Assembly (NCBI GenBank): GCA_025175895.1
Contig: CM045990.1
Location: forward strand, 4,588,001 to 4,652,000
Length of the DNA stretch: 64,000 nucleotides
Reading direction: 5' to 3'
Source of the DNA: Wurfbainia villosa
Lineage: Eukaryota; Streptophyta; Magnoliopsida; Zingiberales; Zingiberaceae
The notes beneath the pieces are model-generated. The model worked only from the letters and a program-made list of their open reading frames with translations, ran no database searches and had not been told where the DNA came from. The position numbers and the translations under genes are program-made. Positions 45,920-57,564 of this stretch are shown here, one piece after another. Numbering within the stretch: the first letter of the stretch is position 1; every line of letters starts with the position of its first letter.

Positions 45920-46130
45920 GATCTGATGGTGGAGATTAAATCCCTAGATTCGATGGTGAAGATTAAATCCCAAGATCAGACGGTGGAGATTATATCTCTA
46001 GATCCGACGGTGGAGATTAAATCTCTAGATTCGACGGTTGAGATTAAATCACTAGATCCGACGGTGGAGATTAAATCTCTAGATCCGACGGTTGAGATTA
46101 AATCTCTAGATCCGACGGTGGAGATTGAAA
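45920..46130 (+). repeat. 27-bp minisatellite in the RT7 5' LTR
   Basis: About eight units of 27 bp (GATCCGACGGTGGAGATTAA plus ATCTCTA). Since 27 is a multiple of three, a nine-residue periodic frame (VEIKSLDPT) stays open on the plus strand and another (STVGSRDLI) on the minus strand. These are by-products of the repeat, placed just upstream of the TATA box. Confidence 0.9.
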
Positions 46131-46149
46131 GGAGGCTTAAGCCTAGCTT

Positions 46150-46157
46150 TATAAAAG
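46150..46157 (+). promoter_or_regulatory. TATA box of the RT7 5' LTR
   Basis: TATAAAAG about 20 bp after the minisatellite. Confidence 0.6.
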
Positions 46158-46925
46158 GAGGGCCAAGGCTTGGGCGTGGATTATCTTTTGGGAGATTAGG
46201 GTTTTGCTTCCTTGGCTTGGGCGGCAAGGCATTAGGGTTTTGTTTCCTTTTGCTTTGGGTGGCGCCTATTGTCCAAGAGCTAGGGCCGACGGCAAGGTGT
46301 TTAGGGATAACCTCTCTTCTTCCTCTCTTGGCCAGAGTACCCTTTCCTCCTCTCCTTTGGCCGGCGGAAACCTATCTTCAAGGTTGGCCAGTGCTCCTTC
46401 ATCCACTCCATGGCCGGTGGCAATATCAAGCTCCTTGGCTTGGTTGTCGATCCTAGATAGAAGAAGAAGTTCCCTTTGTCAGGAGCGAGCAAGGAAGGGA
46501 AGAACGTGATCTAGGAGGCTTCGACTTTTGGAAGATCGTCGCCCACACGACGTCCAAAAGGAGGAAGGACATACAATAGAAGACTTGAGGTAAACAAGAG
46601 GTATAATTCTTGTTTATGTATGTTTTCTTATTCTATGCATGTTGTATGTATTGTATGTGGCTAATTTACTTGGACCCCAAGACAAACATTAAAACCGACG
46701 ATCCGTATATCGTCTATTCCGCAGCTAATCGAAGAAAAGAGGTAGGTTGCTTGAACAACAAGTTTGTTCAAGTGACCACTCTAATCGAAGTGCACGACGA
46801 TGGACCAGTTGCTTGGGTAATCCCTCTTTGTCAAGGATTATTTTTTTATAATCCGAGGACGTAGAAGAGATCACCATGCACAAGTGACCGAGTTGAAGTG
46901 GGAAGTGAAGTTTTGACCTTCAAGT

Positions 46926-46942
46926 GGTATCAGAGCCATGGT
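46926..46942 (+). other. primer-binding site of RT7
   Basis: TGGTATCAGAGCCATGG, two bases after the LTR; complementary to initiator tRNA-Met. Confidence 0.9.
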
Positions 46943-47966
46943 TTCCGATTTTGTGTGTTTAGGATTCGGTTAATTTTATGCACTTATCATATATTGTATG
47001 TGTCGGATGATAGTAGGATGTGCGTAGGCTAACTTTTTGGTTGCAGGCATAAGATCCAACTGTTATGGCATTATGTGTGTGTATGTGATTTCATGTGTGT
47101 AATATTATTTGAATCATCGAGGTTGACGAGGCTAGTATTTAATTTTTGTAATTAAGTACGACATTGTTTAGCCACTCTTTTTATTTTAGTTTACTTTCGA
47201 TCTAGATTTCATGTACACTCCTTCGTGGAGTATAGGATCGATGGATGTAAATTAAAATAATTATTCTTGGATCGGATCTCTGGATGGCTTGTACATGGCT
47301 TAGGGAGGAGCGGGCGAGATGGCGATACGACTGGAGGCATATTTGAGAACAAAAGCCATAATAGTTGGAAAATATTTTTATTTCATATTTATTTCTTCTT
47401 GTTTGATATGCATGTCGTGTGCTAGGAAAATTCCTCAATTTTAAATTACTAAGTGGGAGAGAGATATTTTTATAAATTCCCACGGCCTCCATTATGATTT
47501 GACATGTGATGCAAACAAACTTGTACGTCGGCTCTGAGTGTCTTCCTCCCCATCGGATGAGTTTGTTTTATGGATCACAGGGTCGAATATGGTTACAGGA
47601 AGTTATTTAGGAGCGTGTGTACTTGCCCATCGGAAGGCACATAACCCGAGATAATTGCCTTGGTACCAAGTAATGGTGAACACTTAGATGCAAATAGGAG
47701 TATCCACCCCATCAGAGTGACTGCTTTTATTTGTAGGGCCGAAGAGGAACCAACTATTAATTTTATTTGTCAAAAAGTTAGGTTGACAAGATAGTAAAGT
47801 TAATGGGTAAAACCTCCTTTTATAAATGTAGAATTCGTATATGTCCACACGATCGTGGCATACAATATTCTCGGTGTTGGTTGATTTTAAAATTTTATTA
47901 TTTGAGGAATCAATAATTTTTTGAAATCTAATGTTTTGATCTATGTGATTCTTAGGTTTCTCAAAA
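46943..47966 (+). other. RT7 leader
   Basis: Untranslated region from PBS to gag ATG, similar to those of RT6 and RT10. No gene. Confidence 0.75.
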
Positions 47967-48233
47967 ATGACTTTCAACCCTCTTGTTGTGATACTAAAAG
48001 AGAATAAACTTACTGGACGCAATTATGTTGATTGGAAGAGGAATCTTGATATTGTCTTGACTATTGAGGAGTACAAATATGTACTCGTCGAAGAGTGTCC
48101 TCCTAAGCCTGTGGATGATTTTGGGGAAAAGGAGAAGGAGAGTTATAAGAAGTGGATAAAGGCAGATGAGATGGTGTAGTGTTACATTTTGGCTTCTTTG
48201 TCAAATGTATTGCAACATCAACATCAATCCATG
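47967..48233 (+). pseudogene. RT7 gag, N-terminal part
   Basis: Gag from ATG 47967 (MTFNPLVVILKENKLTG). A stop at 48177 replaces the Ala-Arg segment (KADEMV*). The frame continues to about LQHQHQSM and is split by RT8 in the CCATG target. Resumes at 50080. Confidence 0.88.
48229..48233. repeat. target-site duplication of RT8, left copy (CCATG)
   Basis: CCATG, repeated at 50075-50079. Confidence 0.92.
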
Positions 48234-50074
48234 TGTTAGTGAAAGCCCTAGAGCCAATCATGTGATGATTGTTGTATGGACTTTATTGTATCATATTCCT
48301 ATTTATAAAGGCATGGTTATTATATTTACTTGTATTGGTGCCAAATAACTAAATATAATAATGTCCTTGAGTAGTGGGTTCTTATCTATATCAATCGATT
48401 GGTTGAATCGATAATGAGATGATATAGAGAACACTACTCTTAATCATTCCTAGTCGAGTATTAACATTGAGGGACAATGTTAATGCATAGAGACTAGCAT
48501 GTAGGTCAACAAGATGACTTGATCTCACAAGTCATGGATATGAGATATCAAGTTGACACATGGGTATGCATTGGAGAATGTATACTGAATGACCCGCCAT
48601 GAGAAAGTATCGTGGATCGTTATATGAGTGTCATATACTTTCTCATGTGGCTATTAGTATGACTATTAGTCCTTAGACCTGAAGTCACCATGGTTCCATA
48701 CATAAGGAGTTGCATACTTTGGCTTCGTCAAACGTCACCCGTAAATGGGTGGACTATAAAGGCGATTACTGGGTATGTAACAAATTATGCGGAGGGATGT
48801 GAGTGATGTAGATGGGATCTATCCCTCCTATATGACAGGAGTGACATCGATATTCTTGATAGAGTGAGACCACGAAGTGCATGGCCATGCCCAAATGAGT
48901 CAATATGAGATATTGAGCTCATTTGATTAGAGTGAGTCTACTTGGAGTTCAAGAATTAGATTGTACCGAGGATGACACGGTCTATGCCTCGATTGGTCAA
49001 TCTAGATGTCAAGGATAGAGGGACATTGTCACATATTGTGAGAGTCACAATTAGTAGTCACAAAGGTGATGTTGGAGCTCAACATTCTTGTAACTTGGGT
49101 AGCAATGATGTGTTGCTAGATACCGCTCATTGCTTATGTTCCTAAATCGGTTTAGGGACATTGCCAACGTTACAAGAACCTATAGGGTCACACACATAAG
49201 AGCAATTAGATGGAGATTAGGTTCATATGATGAACCATGAGGATTAGGTTCATGGGATGAACCAAATTGGATTAAGAGTAATCCAAATTAGACTAATTGA
49301 GTTAGACTCAAGTTGATTCAAGTGTTGAATGAGTCTAATTTATATTTGATTCATCAAATCAATTTAAATTAATGAATAGAGATTCATTAAATTAAATTGA
49401 CTTGAGTCAAGTGGTTAGATTTGATCAACCATGGGAGATTAGAGGTCAAGTTTGACTTGACTTGAGAGGGAAGATGAAAGGTCAAGTTTGACTTGACCAA
49501 ATGCCATGTCATGATGATGACTTGGCATGGCCGGCCAATGATGATGCTCCACATCATCATTGACTTTGTCAATTGGTGCCACATTATGAGGAAGACCAAG
49601 AGGCATGGGAGTTACATGCATGCATGTAACTTCCCAAGCCATAATGTGGCCGGCCAACACCATTAGGGGTTATGATGGTGAAATTTATTTTTGTGAGTTA
49701 TTCCAACTTCATCTTCAACCTTGGTGCTCTTCTCTCTCAAGCTCTCTCCCTCTCCCAACCTCCTTGGCCGAAATTCCTAAAGGAGTGCTAGCACACTCTA
49801 AGGCATTTTTCTCCACCTATTGCTTGTGTGGATACCAATAGAGGAGTGTGCACTTGACACTCTCGAGTTCCGGCAACCTTTTGGACGAGCGGGATTTGCG
49901 AAGGGCATCGCATCGAGGGTAATGATCTCACCTCTTAGATCTAAGGTAGATCTAGGGTTTTAGTAAGCACATACATGTTTTATAATTTTTATACTTCGCA
50001 CGGATCCGTGGCCAGGGCTTCCGAGGTTTCCGCAACGCAAAAAGCGGTTTTTGCGGCTCGGAAAAACCCAACAC
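48234..50074 (+). mobile_element. RT8: solo LTR of another retrotransposon family
   Basis: 1841 bp from TGTTAGTGAAAGCC to ACCCAACA, flanked by CCATG. Length, TG...CA ends, 5-bp duplication and the absence of PBS, polypurine tract or coding region fit a solo LTR. The sequence is unrelated by eye to families A, B and C, although the terminal six bases resemble those of family A. Orientation is taken from the family-like TGTTAG start and is tentative. It contains a self-complementary GTCAAGTTTGACTTGAC at two nearby places (about 49445 and 49481). The open frames in it have no domain. Confidence 0.8.
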
Positions 50075-50079
50075 CATGC

Positions 50080-51556
50080 CCACTGCTTATGACATAATGC
50101 TCAATCTCAAGGAGCTTTTTGGACACCAGAATTGGGCTAATAGGCAAGAAGCCATGAGGAGCTTGATGACGAACACCATGATCGAGGGAACACCCATGAG
50201 GGATCATGTTCTCAAGATGATGGCTCATTTGAATGAGCTGGAAGTCCTTGGAGCTGAGATCGATGGAGAAACCCAGGTCGATATCATTCTCTAGTCTCTA
50301 CCTAGGAGTTTTGAGCAGTTTCACCTGAACTACAACATGAATAAAAGGTTGTATTCGTTGGCGGAGCTTCTGACAGAACTCCACACGACAGAGGGGCTTT
50401 TTCGTCAGAGTGCTCAGGTGCAAGCCATGGTTTCCCAAAAGGTTTCTACTTCTAAGCCGAAAGGCAAGAAGAAGAAGAAATAAGTTGGGGCAAAGGCGGT
50501 GGGAGGAACTTAGGGAGGAGTGAAGAAGCCGAAAGGCAAGTGCTTCACTTGTAAGCAGACTGGACATTGAAAGAAGGACTGCCTCAACCAGAAGCAGAAC
50601 AAAGGTATATCTTTTGGTCTAGTCGTTGAAACATGTTTAGCGGTGTTTTCTACCGACACCTAGTGTGTAGATACGGAAGCCACTAATCATGTCTGCAATA
50701 CTTTACAGGGGTTCCTGGAAACTAGACGACTAGCTGAGGGGGAGATTACCATTTACTTAGGTGATACTACGAAGGTGGCGACTGTTGCAGTGGGAGATGT
50801 TTATTTGTCTTTTGATAGAAATAAAACTTTGGTTCTAAGAAATTGCCTTTATGAACCTTTATTTAGAAAGAATTTGATTTCGATTTCTAAATTTTTTATG
50901 GATGAATATTCTATTTCTTTTAATGACAGAGTTGTTATAAAAAGAAATAGGGAGATTATCTGTTTTGGTGCATTGATAGGAAATTTATATACCCTTGAAC
51001 TAAAAGCTCTCACCATGCAAATAAAAGTAAATAACTCATCTTCTAATTCTAATAAGAGAAAAGAACCTTCGAAAATGAACCAAACATATCTTTGGCATCT
51101 AAGGATAGGTCATATTAACCTAAGTAGAATTCAAAGGTTGATAGCTGATGGACCTCTAGGTTCATTGGTGGTGGAAGATTTCTCAACCTGCGAATCTTGC
51201 TTGGAAGGTAAAATGACCAAGAGGCCTTTTAAGGCCAAGGGGTATAGAGCCAAAAATGTGTTAGAATTGTTTCATTCTGATTTGTGTGGTCCTATGTCTA
51301 TCCAGGCAAGAGGTGGTTTTTGAATATTTCGTCTCTTTTATAGATGATTATTCAAGATATGGATACATTTACTTGATACACCGCAAGTCTGAATGCTTTG
51401 AAAGGTTCAAAGAATTCAAGGATGATGTTGAGAAATATCAAGGTAAAAGTATCAAGACACTACGATCTGATCGTGGTGGTGAGTACCTCTTGGGAGAGTT
51501 TAGGAATTACTTATCAGAGACTGGGATTCAATCCCAATTATCTGCACCTGGCACAT
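50080..51556 (+). pseudogene. RT7 gag C-terminus, protease and integrase start
   Basis: Gag continues (PTAYDIMLNLKELFGHQN) with a Gln-to-TAG stop at 50292, further stops at 50481 and 50511, and the zinc knuckle at 50541-50582 with a TGG-to-TGA stop in it (TGH*KKDC). Protease: DT*CVDTEATNH, so the DTGA core reads DTEA and the enzyme is lost. Integrase: HHCC region intact (LWHLRIGH, CESCLEGK), HSDLCGP, a one-base insertion at 51318 (GGF/EYF), LRSDRGGEY. It is split by RT9 in PGTPQQ. Confidence 0.88.
51552..51556. repeat. target-site duplication of RT9, left copy (CACAT)
   Basis: CACAT here versus CACAC at 53407-53411; other family B copies read CACAC at this pol site. Confidence 0.75.
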
Positions 51557-53406
51557 TAAAGGTAGGAAACTTCGCTTCCCACTTCAACTCGGTCGCTTGT
51601 TCATGGCAATCCCTTCTACATCCTCGGAAAAAAAAATTATCCTTGACAAGAGGGATTACCCAAGCAACCGTGTCATCGTCGTGCTATTCGATTTAGAGTA
51701 GTCACTTGAACAAACTTGTTGTTCAAGCGACCAACCTCCATTCTACGAATAGCCACGGAATAGACGATGTACGGATCACCGGCTTTTGTGTTTATGTTCG
51801 GGGTCCAAGTTATATTAGCCACAAAACAAAATATATCATGCTTATATAATTGAAAAACAATTACAAACATGTTACATATGAAGATAGTTAAGTGTTATAC
51901 CTCTCGATCTTCTATCGTATGTCCTTCCTCCTTTTGGACATCGTGTGGGCGACGATCTACAAAAAGTTGAAGCTCCTAGATCACCAATCTTACTTCCTTG
52001 CTCATTCCGAGCAAGAGGAAGAATAGAAACAAGACCCTTCTCCTTCCTTTAGTCAACCAACAAGCAACAAGCAAGTTGCTTGCCGTCGGCCAACAAGGAA
52101 AAGGGTGAGAAAGATGAATGTCGGCCAAAAGCTCCAAGGGAAGACCTTAAGCTATTTTTCCACCGGCCAAGGGCTAGAAAGGGCTGTATGGGCGTCGACC
52201 ACCAAGAGGAAGAAGAAGATAAGGAAAGAGTTTCCTTATTTGGTGCCACCAACTCCCTAACCCTAATCTCCAAGCCTCTTGCCACCCAACCCTAATCTCC
52301 CTTGCTTCTCATTAAATTCTCCATGCCAACCCTTAAGCCCATTTTTATAGGTTTAGGGATAAGCCTTGTTTTAATCTCCACAATTGGTTCTAGGGATTTA
52401 ATCTCAACCGTCGGATCTAGCGATTTAATCTCAAACATCAGATCTAGAGATTTAATCTCTACCTTTGGATCTAGAGTTTTGTTTTCATCCATTGGATCTA
52501 GGCTTCATGAGGTATTAATAGGCTACAATAGGGACCATGAGGAGGAGTTGGATCTTGGCCACCCAATGGATCAAGCCCACATAAAGTCCGATCCATTAAT
52601 AATAATCCAATCGACTAAAGGATTATCATTGATCTACCTCACCAACCCCCATAAGTTAATATGGGCTCCATATATTATATGTACATTTTCTCCCCGTGTT
52701 TAAGATCTCGAATGTCCGTTGATTAATTAATTTACTGACCATTAATTAATCAACATCTAACTCCATGAGTAGTACCACTCAACCTTTTCATCATGCCGGA
52801 CCAAGTCCACTTGTAGGGTTTACATGATGAACTTTATGAGCTCCTCAAGGGGACATCATCATCCTAATACATAGGACACAATTTCCTCTTATAATCAATG
52901 ACACACCATATAAATAATATCATTTCCCAACTTACCGAGACTATCGATTTAATCTATAAATCTCGCCCATTGGTAAATCAAAGAAATGAATACTAAGTAT
53001 ATGTGCTCGTTATTATATCGGGATTAAGAGTATGTACAATATAATATCTGAGGTCCGATTCGATTATGTCGTCAGCAATAAATCGAATCACCTCTAAGTC
53101 GGTCCTGCTCAATACACACAAAGTGTACTAGTGTGATTTTATGGTCAAGACAAACCAATACCAAATCACACTACAACCATACCAATGGTTTGTCCAAAGC
53201 CATCTCGGTTGTGAGCCTATACTTATACTTTACAAGGAGCCGATAACATGATCTCCCGTGTGACACCACACACCATGTTATCTACAATGTAATGTATTAG
53301 ACAATATGCATAACAATAAAAATATGCAAAAAATAATCATGTGATTCTTATTTCAAAAATAAAGATGTTCATACAAAAGATAGACTTTTCAATATACATC
53401 CTAACA
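51557..53406 (-). mobile_element. RT9: family B solo LTR inside RT7 pol
   Basis: A 1850-bp family B LTR in minus orientation: TGTTAGGATG on the minus strand at 53406, and CCTTTA (consensus CCTTCA) at 51557. No internal sequence accompanies it, so it is a solo LTR left by LTR-LTR recombination. Minisatellite at about 52371-52500. A copy of the family inserted into a copy of the same family. Confidence 0.85.
52371..52500 (-). repeat. 27-bp minisatellite in RT9
   Basis: About five degenerate 27-bp units; frames on both strands stay open through it. Confidence 0.75.
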
Positions 53407-53411
53407 CACAC
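53407..53411. repeat. target-site duplication of RT9, right copy (CACAC)
   Basis: Followed directly by resumed integrase sequence (CTCAGTAGAATGG, normally CCCAGCAGAATGG). Confidence 0.8.
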
Positions 53412-55591
53412 CTCAGTAGAATGGTATAGTAGAGCGAAAAAATTTGACTCTTATGGAGATGGTTAGATCGATGATGAGTTATTCTGAGTTGCCAGATTCG
53501 TTCTGGGGGTATTCTCTCGATACGACAGTGTATATTTTGAACTTGGTACCATTTAAATCAGTGCCTTCTACTCCCACAGAATTGTGGACTGGGTGAAGGC
53601 CTAGTCTGAGATATATTTGGATTTGGGGGAGTCCAGCACATGTGCTGAAGGCAGATGCTGGTAAGTTGGAACCTCGTACAAAAGTGCGTATGTTCGTTGG
53701 CTATCCTTGAGGAACGAAAGGTGGTTTGTTTTATAGTCCTAGAGATCAGAGGGTGATAGTTAGAACAAACACCAGATTTCTAGAGGAAGACTATGTGATG
53801 AACCACAAACCCATGAGTAAGATTGTTCTGGAGGAATTGAGAGGGGAAGTCACTACTTCAGTACTACGGGTATAAGAGGATATACTACAAGTGATTGCAC
53901 CGCGTGTTACAGAGGATAAATAGGTGATACCTCATCGTAGTGGGAGGGTTGTTAGACAGCCTGATAGATTTATGTTCTTGGGAGAATATTCTAATTTGGT
54001 CCCTGGCGAATATGAACCTGATCCCTGGACATATGACGAGGCAATCCAAGATAAAGATGCGGTATCTTGGCAAAGTGCAATGAATTCTGAGATAGAATCC
54101 ATGGATTCAAATCAGGTCTAAGAGCTAGTAGAACCACCCAATGGTGTAAAAACCATTGGATACAAGTGGATCTACAAAAGAAAAAGAGGAATAGATGCAA
54201 AGGTTGAGACCTTCAAAGCAAGGCTTGTTGAGAAAGGGTATATTCAGAAAGAGGGTATCGATTATGAGGAGACCTTTTCGCCGATAGCCATGCTTAAGTC
54301 TATCCGGATTCTCCTATGTATTGTTGCTCATATGGATTATGAGGTGTGACAGATGGATGTCAAGACAGCTTTTCTTAATGGAAGTCTTGAGGAAAACATC
54401 TAAATGAAGCAACCAGAGGGATTCATTGCAAAGGTGAAAGAGCATCTTGTGTGCAAGCTTAATCGGTCCATTTATGGATTGAAGAAAGCTTCAAGATCTT
54501 GGAACATCCTCTTTGATGAGGTAATCAAATCTTAAGGATTAATTCAAAGTCTGAGTGAGTCTTGTGTATAAAAGAGATGTGACGGAAATGTAGTGGTATA
54601 TCTTGTACTATACGTAGATGACATTTTGTTAATTGGCAACAATGTCAAGGTGCTATCGGACGTAAGGGTATGGTTGTCCAAATAGTTTGATATGAAGGAC
54701 TTGGGAGAAGTGGGACACATCCTTGGGATCAAGGTTATAAGGGATCGCTGGAAAAGGATGTTGTGCTTATCTCAAGCTTCAAACATAGACACCATTTTGG
54801 CTCGTTTTAGCATGCAAAACTCCAAGAAAGGTTTTCTACCTTTAAGGCATGGAGTACCTTTATCTAAAGAGATGTGTCCTAGAACATCAAAGGAGACAGA
54901 GGAGATGAAGGCGATTCCTTATGCTTCGGTAGTAGGAAGCCTCATGTATGCTATGCTATGTATGAGACTGGATATCTACTTTGTCGTGGGTATGGTTAAC
55001 AGATATCAGAGTAATCCAGGATAGGGACATTGGACTGTGATAAAACATATATTGAAGTACCTGAGAAGGACTAGGGATTATATGCTAGTATACCAGGCAG
55101 ATCAATTACTCTCTGTAGGTTACACAGATTTCGACTTCCAATCAAATAGGGATAACAATAAGTCTACCTCAGGTTTTGTGTTTACTTTGGGAGGTGGAGC
55201 CATTGTATGGAGGAGTGTCAAGCAGAAATGCGTGGCGGACTCTACCATGGAAGCTGAGTGTGTGGAAACCTCTGTGGCAGGCAAAGAAGTTGTATGGCTT
55301 AGGAACTTCTTGATGGACTTGGATATGATTCCTGGTTTTCCCAGAACTATCACAATTTATTGTGATAACAGTGGTGCAGTTGCAAACTCGAAGAAACCAC
55401 GAGCCCATAAGGCAAGTAAATACATAGAGCGCAAGTACCACCTGATACAAGAATTTGTAAAGTGAGGAGAAGTTGTTGTGGCAAAGATTGCATCAGAGGA
55501 TAACCTTGCAGATCCTTTCACTAAGGCCCTTCCAGCGAGAGCTTTTGATAGGCATGTGGAGGGAATGGGAATCAGATGTATGACAGTATGA
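53412..55591 (+). pseudogene. RT7 integrase end, RT and RNase H
   Basis: Integrase C-terminal part (SFWGYSLDTTVYILN), then RT with TGG-to-TGA at 54347-54349, further stops (for example 54119, 54403, 54534, 54569), intact YVDD at 54611-54622 and a CAG-to-TAG stop at 54683-54685. RNase H: YTDFDFQ, where the usual Asp/Ser is altered, MEAECVE and YCDNSGA; a stop at 55463 and the end at TGA 55589-55591 (MGIRCMTV). Both the W-to-stop and the Q-to-stop are shared with RT10. Confidence 0.9.
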
Positions 55592-55613
55592 GGACAACAT
55601 AGTCTTTTATTAT

Positions 55614-55624
55614 AAGTGGGAGAT
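55614..55624 (+). other. polypurine tract of RT7
   Basis: AAGTGGGAGAT before the shared LTR, whose first two bases are TT instead of TG. Confidence 0.8.
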
Positions 55625-56531
55625 TTTTGGGATGTATATTGAAAAATCTATCTTTTGTATTAACATCTTTATTTTTGAAATAAGAATCACATGATCATTG
55701 TTTGCATATTTATGGTTACGCATATTGTCTAATACATTACATTATAGATAACATGGAGTGTAGTGTCACACGGGAGATCATGCTATCAGTTCCTTGTAGA
55801 GTATAAGTAAAGGGTCACAACCGAGATGGTTTTGGACAAACCATTGGTATGGTTGTAGTGTGATTTGGTATTGATTTATCTTGACCATAGAATTACACTA
55901 GTACACTTTGTGTGTATTGAGCAGGACCGACTTAGAGGTGATTCAATTTATTGCTGACTACATAATTGAATCGGACCTCAGATATTATGATGTACATGCT
56001 CTTAATCCCGATATAATAATGGGCACATGTACTTAGTATTTATTTCTTTGATTTACCAATGGGCGAGATTTATAGATTAAATCGATAGGCTCGGTAAGTT
56101 GAGAAATGATATTATTTACATGGTGTGTCATTGATTATAGGAGGAAACCGTGTCCTATATATTAGGATGATGATGTCCCCTTGAGGAGCTCATAAGGTTC
56201 ATCATGTAAACCCTGCAGGTGGACTTGTTCCGACATGATGATAAGGTTGAGTGGTACTACTCAAGGAGTTAGATGTTAATTAATTAATTATCAGTAAATT
56301 AATTAATTGCCGGACATTCGAGATCTTAAACACGGGGAGATATTTGTACAATTAATATATGGAGCCCATATTTATTTATGGGGTTGGTGAGGTAGATCAA
56401 TGATAATCCTCTAGTGGAATGGATTATCATTAATGGATTGGATTTTATGTGTGCTTGATCCAATGGGTGGCCAAGATCCAACTCCTCCTCATGGTCCCTA
56501 TTGTAGCCTATTAAAACCCTCATGAAGTCTA

Positions 56532-56740
56532 GATCCGATGGTGGAGATTAAATCCCTAGAGCCGACGGTGGAGATTAAATCTCTAGATCCGACGGTAGAG
56601 ATTAAATCTCTAGATCCGACGGTGGAGATTAAATCTCTAGATCCGCAGGTTGAGATTAAATCACTAGATCTAGTGGTGGAGATTAAATCTCTAGATCCGA
56701 CGGTGGAGATTAAATCTCTAGATCCTACGGTGGAGATTGA
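56532..56740 (+). repeat. 27-bp minisatellite in the shared LTR
   Basis: About eight units, as in the RT7 5' LTR but with different variant order. Confidence 0.9.
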
Positions 56741-56761
56741 GAGGAGGCTTAAGCCAAGATC

Positions 56762-56769
56762 TATAAAAG
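56762..56769 (+). promoter_or_regulatory. TATA box of the shared LTR
   Basis: TATAAAAG, about 20 bp after the minisatellite. Confidence 0.6.
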
Positions 56770-57550
56770 GAGGGCCAAGACTTGGGCGTGGATCATCTTT
56801 TGGGAGATTAGGGTTTTGCTTCCTTGGCTTGGGCGGCAAGGCATTAGGGTTTTGTTTCTTTTTGCTTTGGGCGGTGCCTATTGTCCAAGAGCTAGGGCTG
56901 GCGACAAGGTGGTTAGGGATAACCTCTCTTCTTCCTCTCTTGGCCGGAGTACCCTTTCCTTCTCTCCTTTGGCCGGCGGCAACCTATCTTCAAGGTTGGC
57001 CGGTGCTCCCTCATCCACTTTTTGGTTGACGACAATATCAAACTCCTTGGCTTGGTGGTTGGTCCAAGATAGGAGACAATGTTTTGTTTTATTCTTCCCT
57101 TTGTTCGTAGCGAGCAAGGAAAGGAAGAACGTGATCTAGGAGGCTTCGACTTTTGGAAGATCGTCGCCCACACGACGTCCAAAAAGAGGAAGGACATACA
57201 ATAGAAGACTTGAGGTAAACAAGAGTTATAATTCTTGTTTATGTATGTTTTCTTATTCTATGCATGTTGTATGTATTGTATGTGGATAATTTACTTGGAC
57301 CCCGAAGACAAACACAAAAACCGGCGATCCGAACATCGTCTATTCCGCGGCTAATGGAAGAAAAGAGGTAGGTTGCATGAACAATAAGTTTGTTCAAGTG
57401 ACCACTCTAATTGAATAGCACAATGATGGATCGGTTTCTTGGGTAATCCCTCTTTGTCAAGGATTATTTTTTTTTAATCCGGGGATGTAGAAGGGATCGC
57501 CATGCACAAACGACCGAGTTGAAGTGGGAAGGGAAGTTTCGACCTTCAAG

Positions 57551-57564
57551 TGGTATTAGAGCCA
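57551..57564 (+). other. primer-binding site of RT10 (degenerate)
   Basis: TGGTATTAGAGCCA, a C-to-T variant of the initiator tRNA-Met PBS, two bases after the LTR as in RT7. Confidence 0.85.

Larger units (their letters stand above)
45013..46923 (+). mobile_element. RT7 5' LTR (family B)
   Basis: A 1911-bp LTR, TGTTGGGATG to CCTTCA. It contains eight minisatellite units (45920-46130) and TATAAAAG at 46150-46157. Confidence 0.92.
45013..57548 (+). mobile_element. RT7: family B copia element with two LTRs and two nested solo LTRs
   Basis: 12.5 kb as it stands, 8.8 kb without the insertions RT8 and RT9. Order: 5' LTR (45013-46923), PBS, leader, gag (split by RT8), protease-integrase (split by RT9), RT, RNase H, polypurine tract, LTR (55625-57548). 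The right LTR is followed not by a target duplication but by a PBS and a further internal region (RT10), so it is shared. The presumed left duplication is ACCAG (45008-45012). Confidence 0.9.
55625..57548 (+). mobile_element. shared family B LTR: 3' LTR of RT7 and 5' LTR of RT10
   Basis: A 1924-bp LTR with a polypurine tract on its left and a PBS on its right. That combination means it serves as the end of one internal region and the start of the next. It starts TTTTGGGATG (TG lost by substitution) and ends CCTTCA. Eight minisatellite units (56532-56740) and TATAAAAG at 56762-56769. Confidence 0.9.

Noticed and set aside
45926..46456. Open frame with a nine-residue repeat (VEIKSLDPT) that looks like a repetitive protein
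   Set aside because: It is created by the 27-bp LTR minisatellite, is open on both strands, and lies across the LTR promoter; no domain or conserved start.
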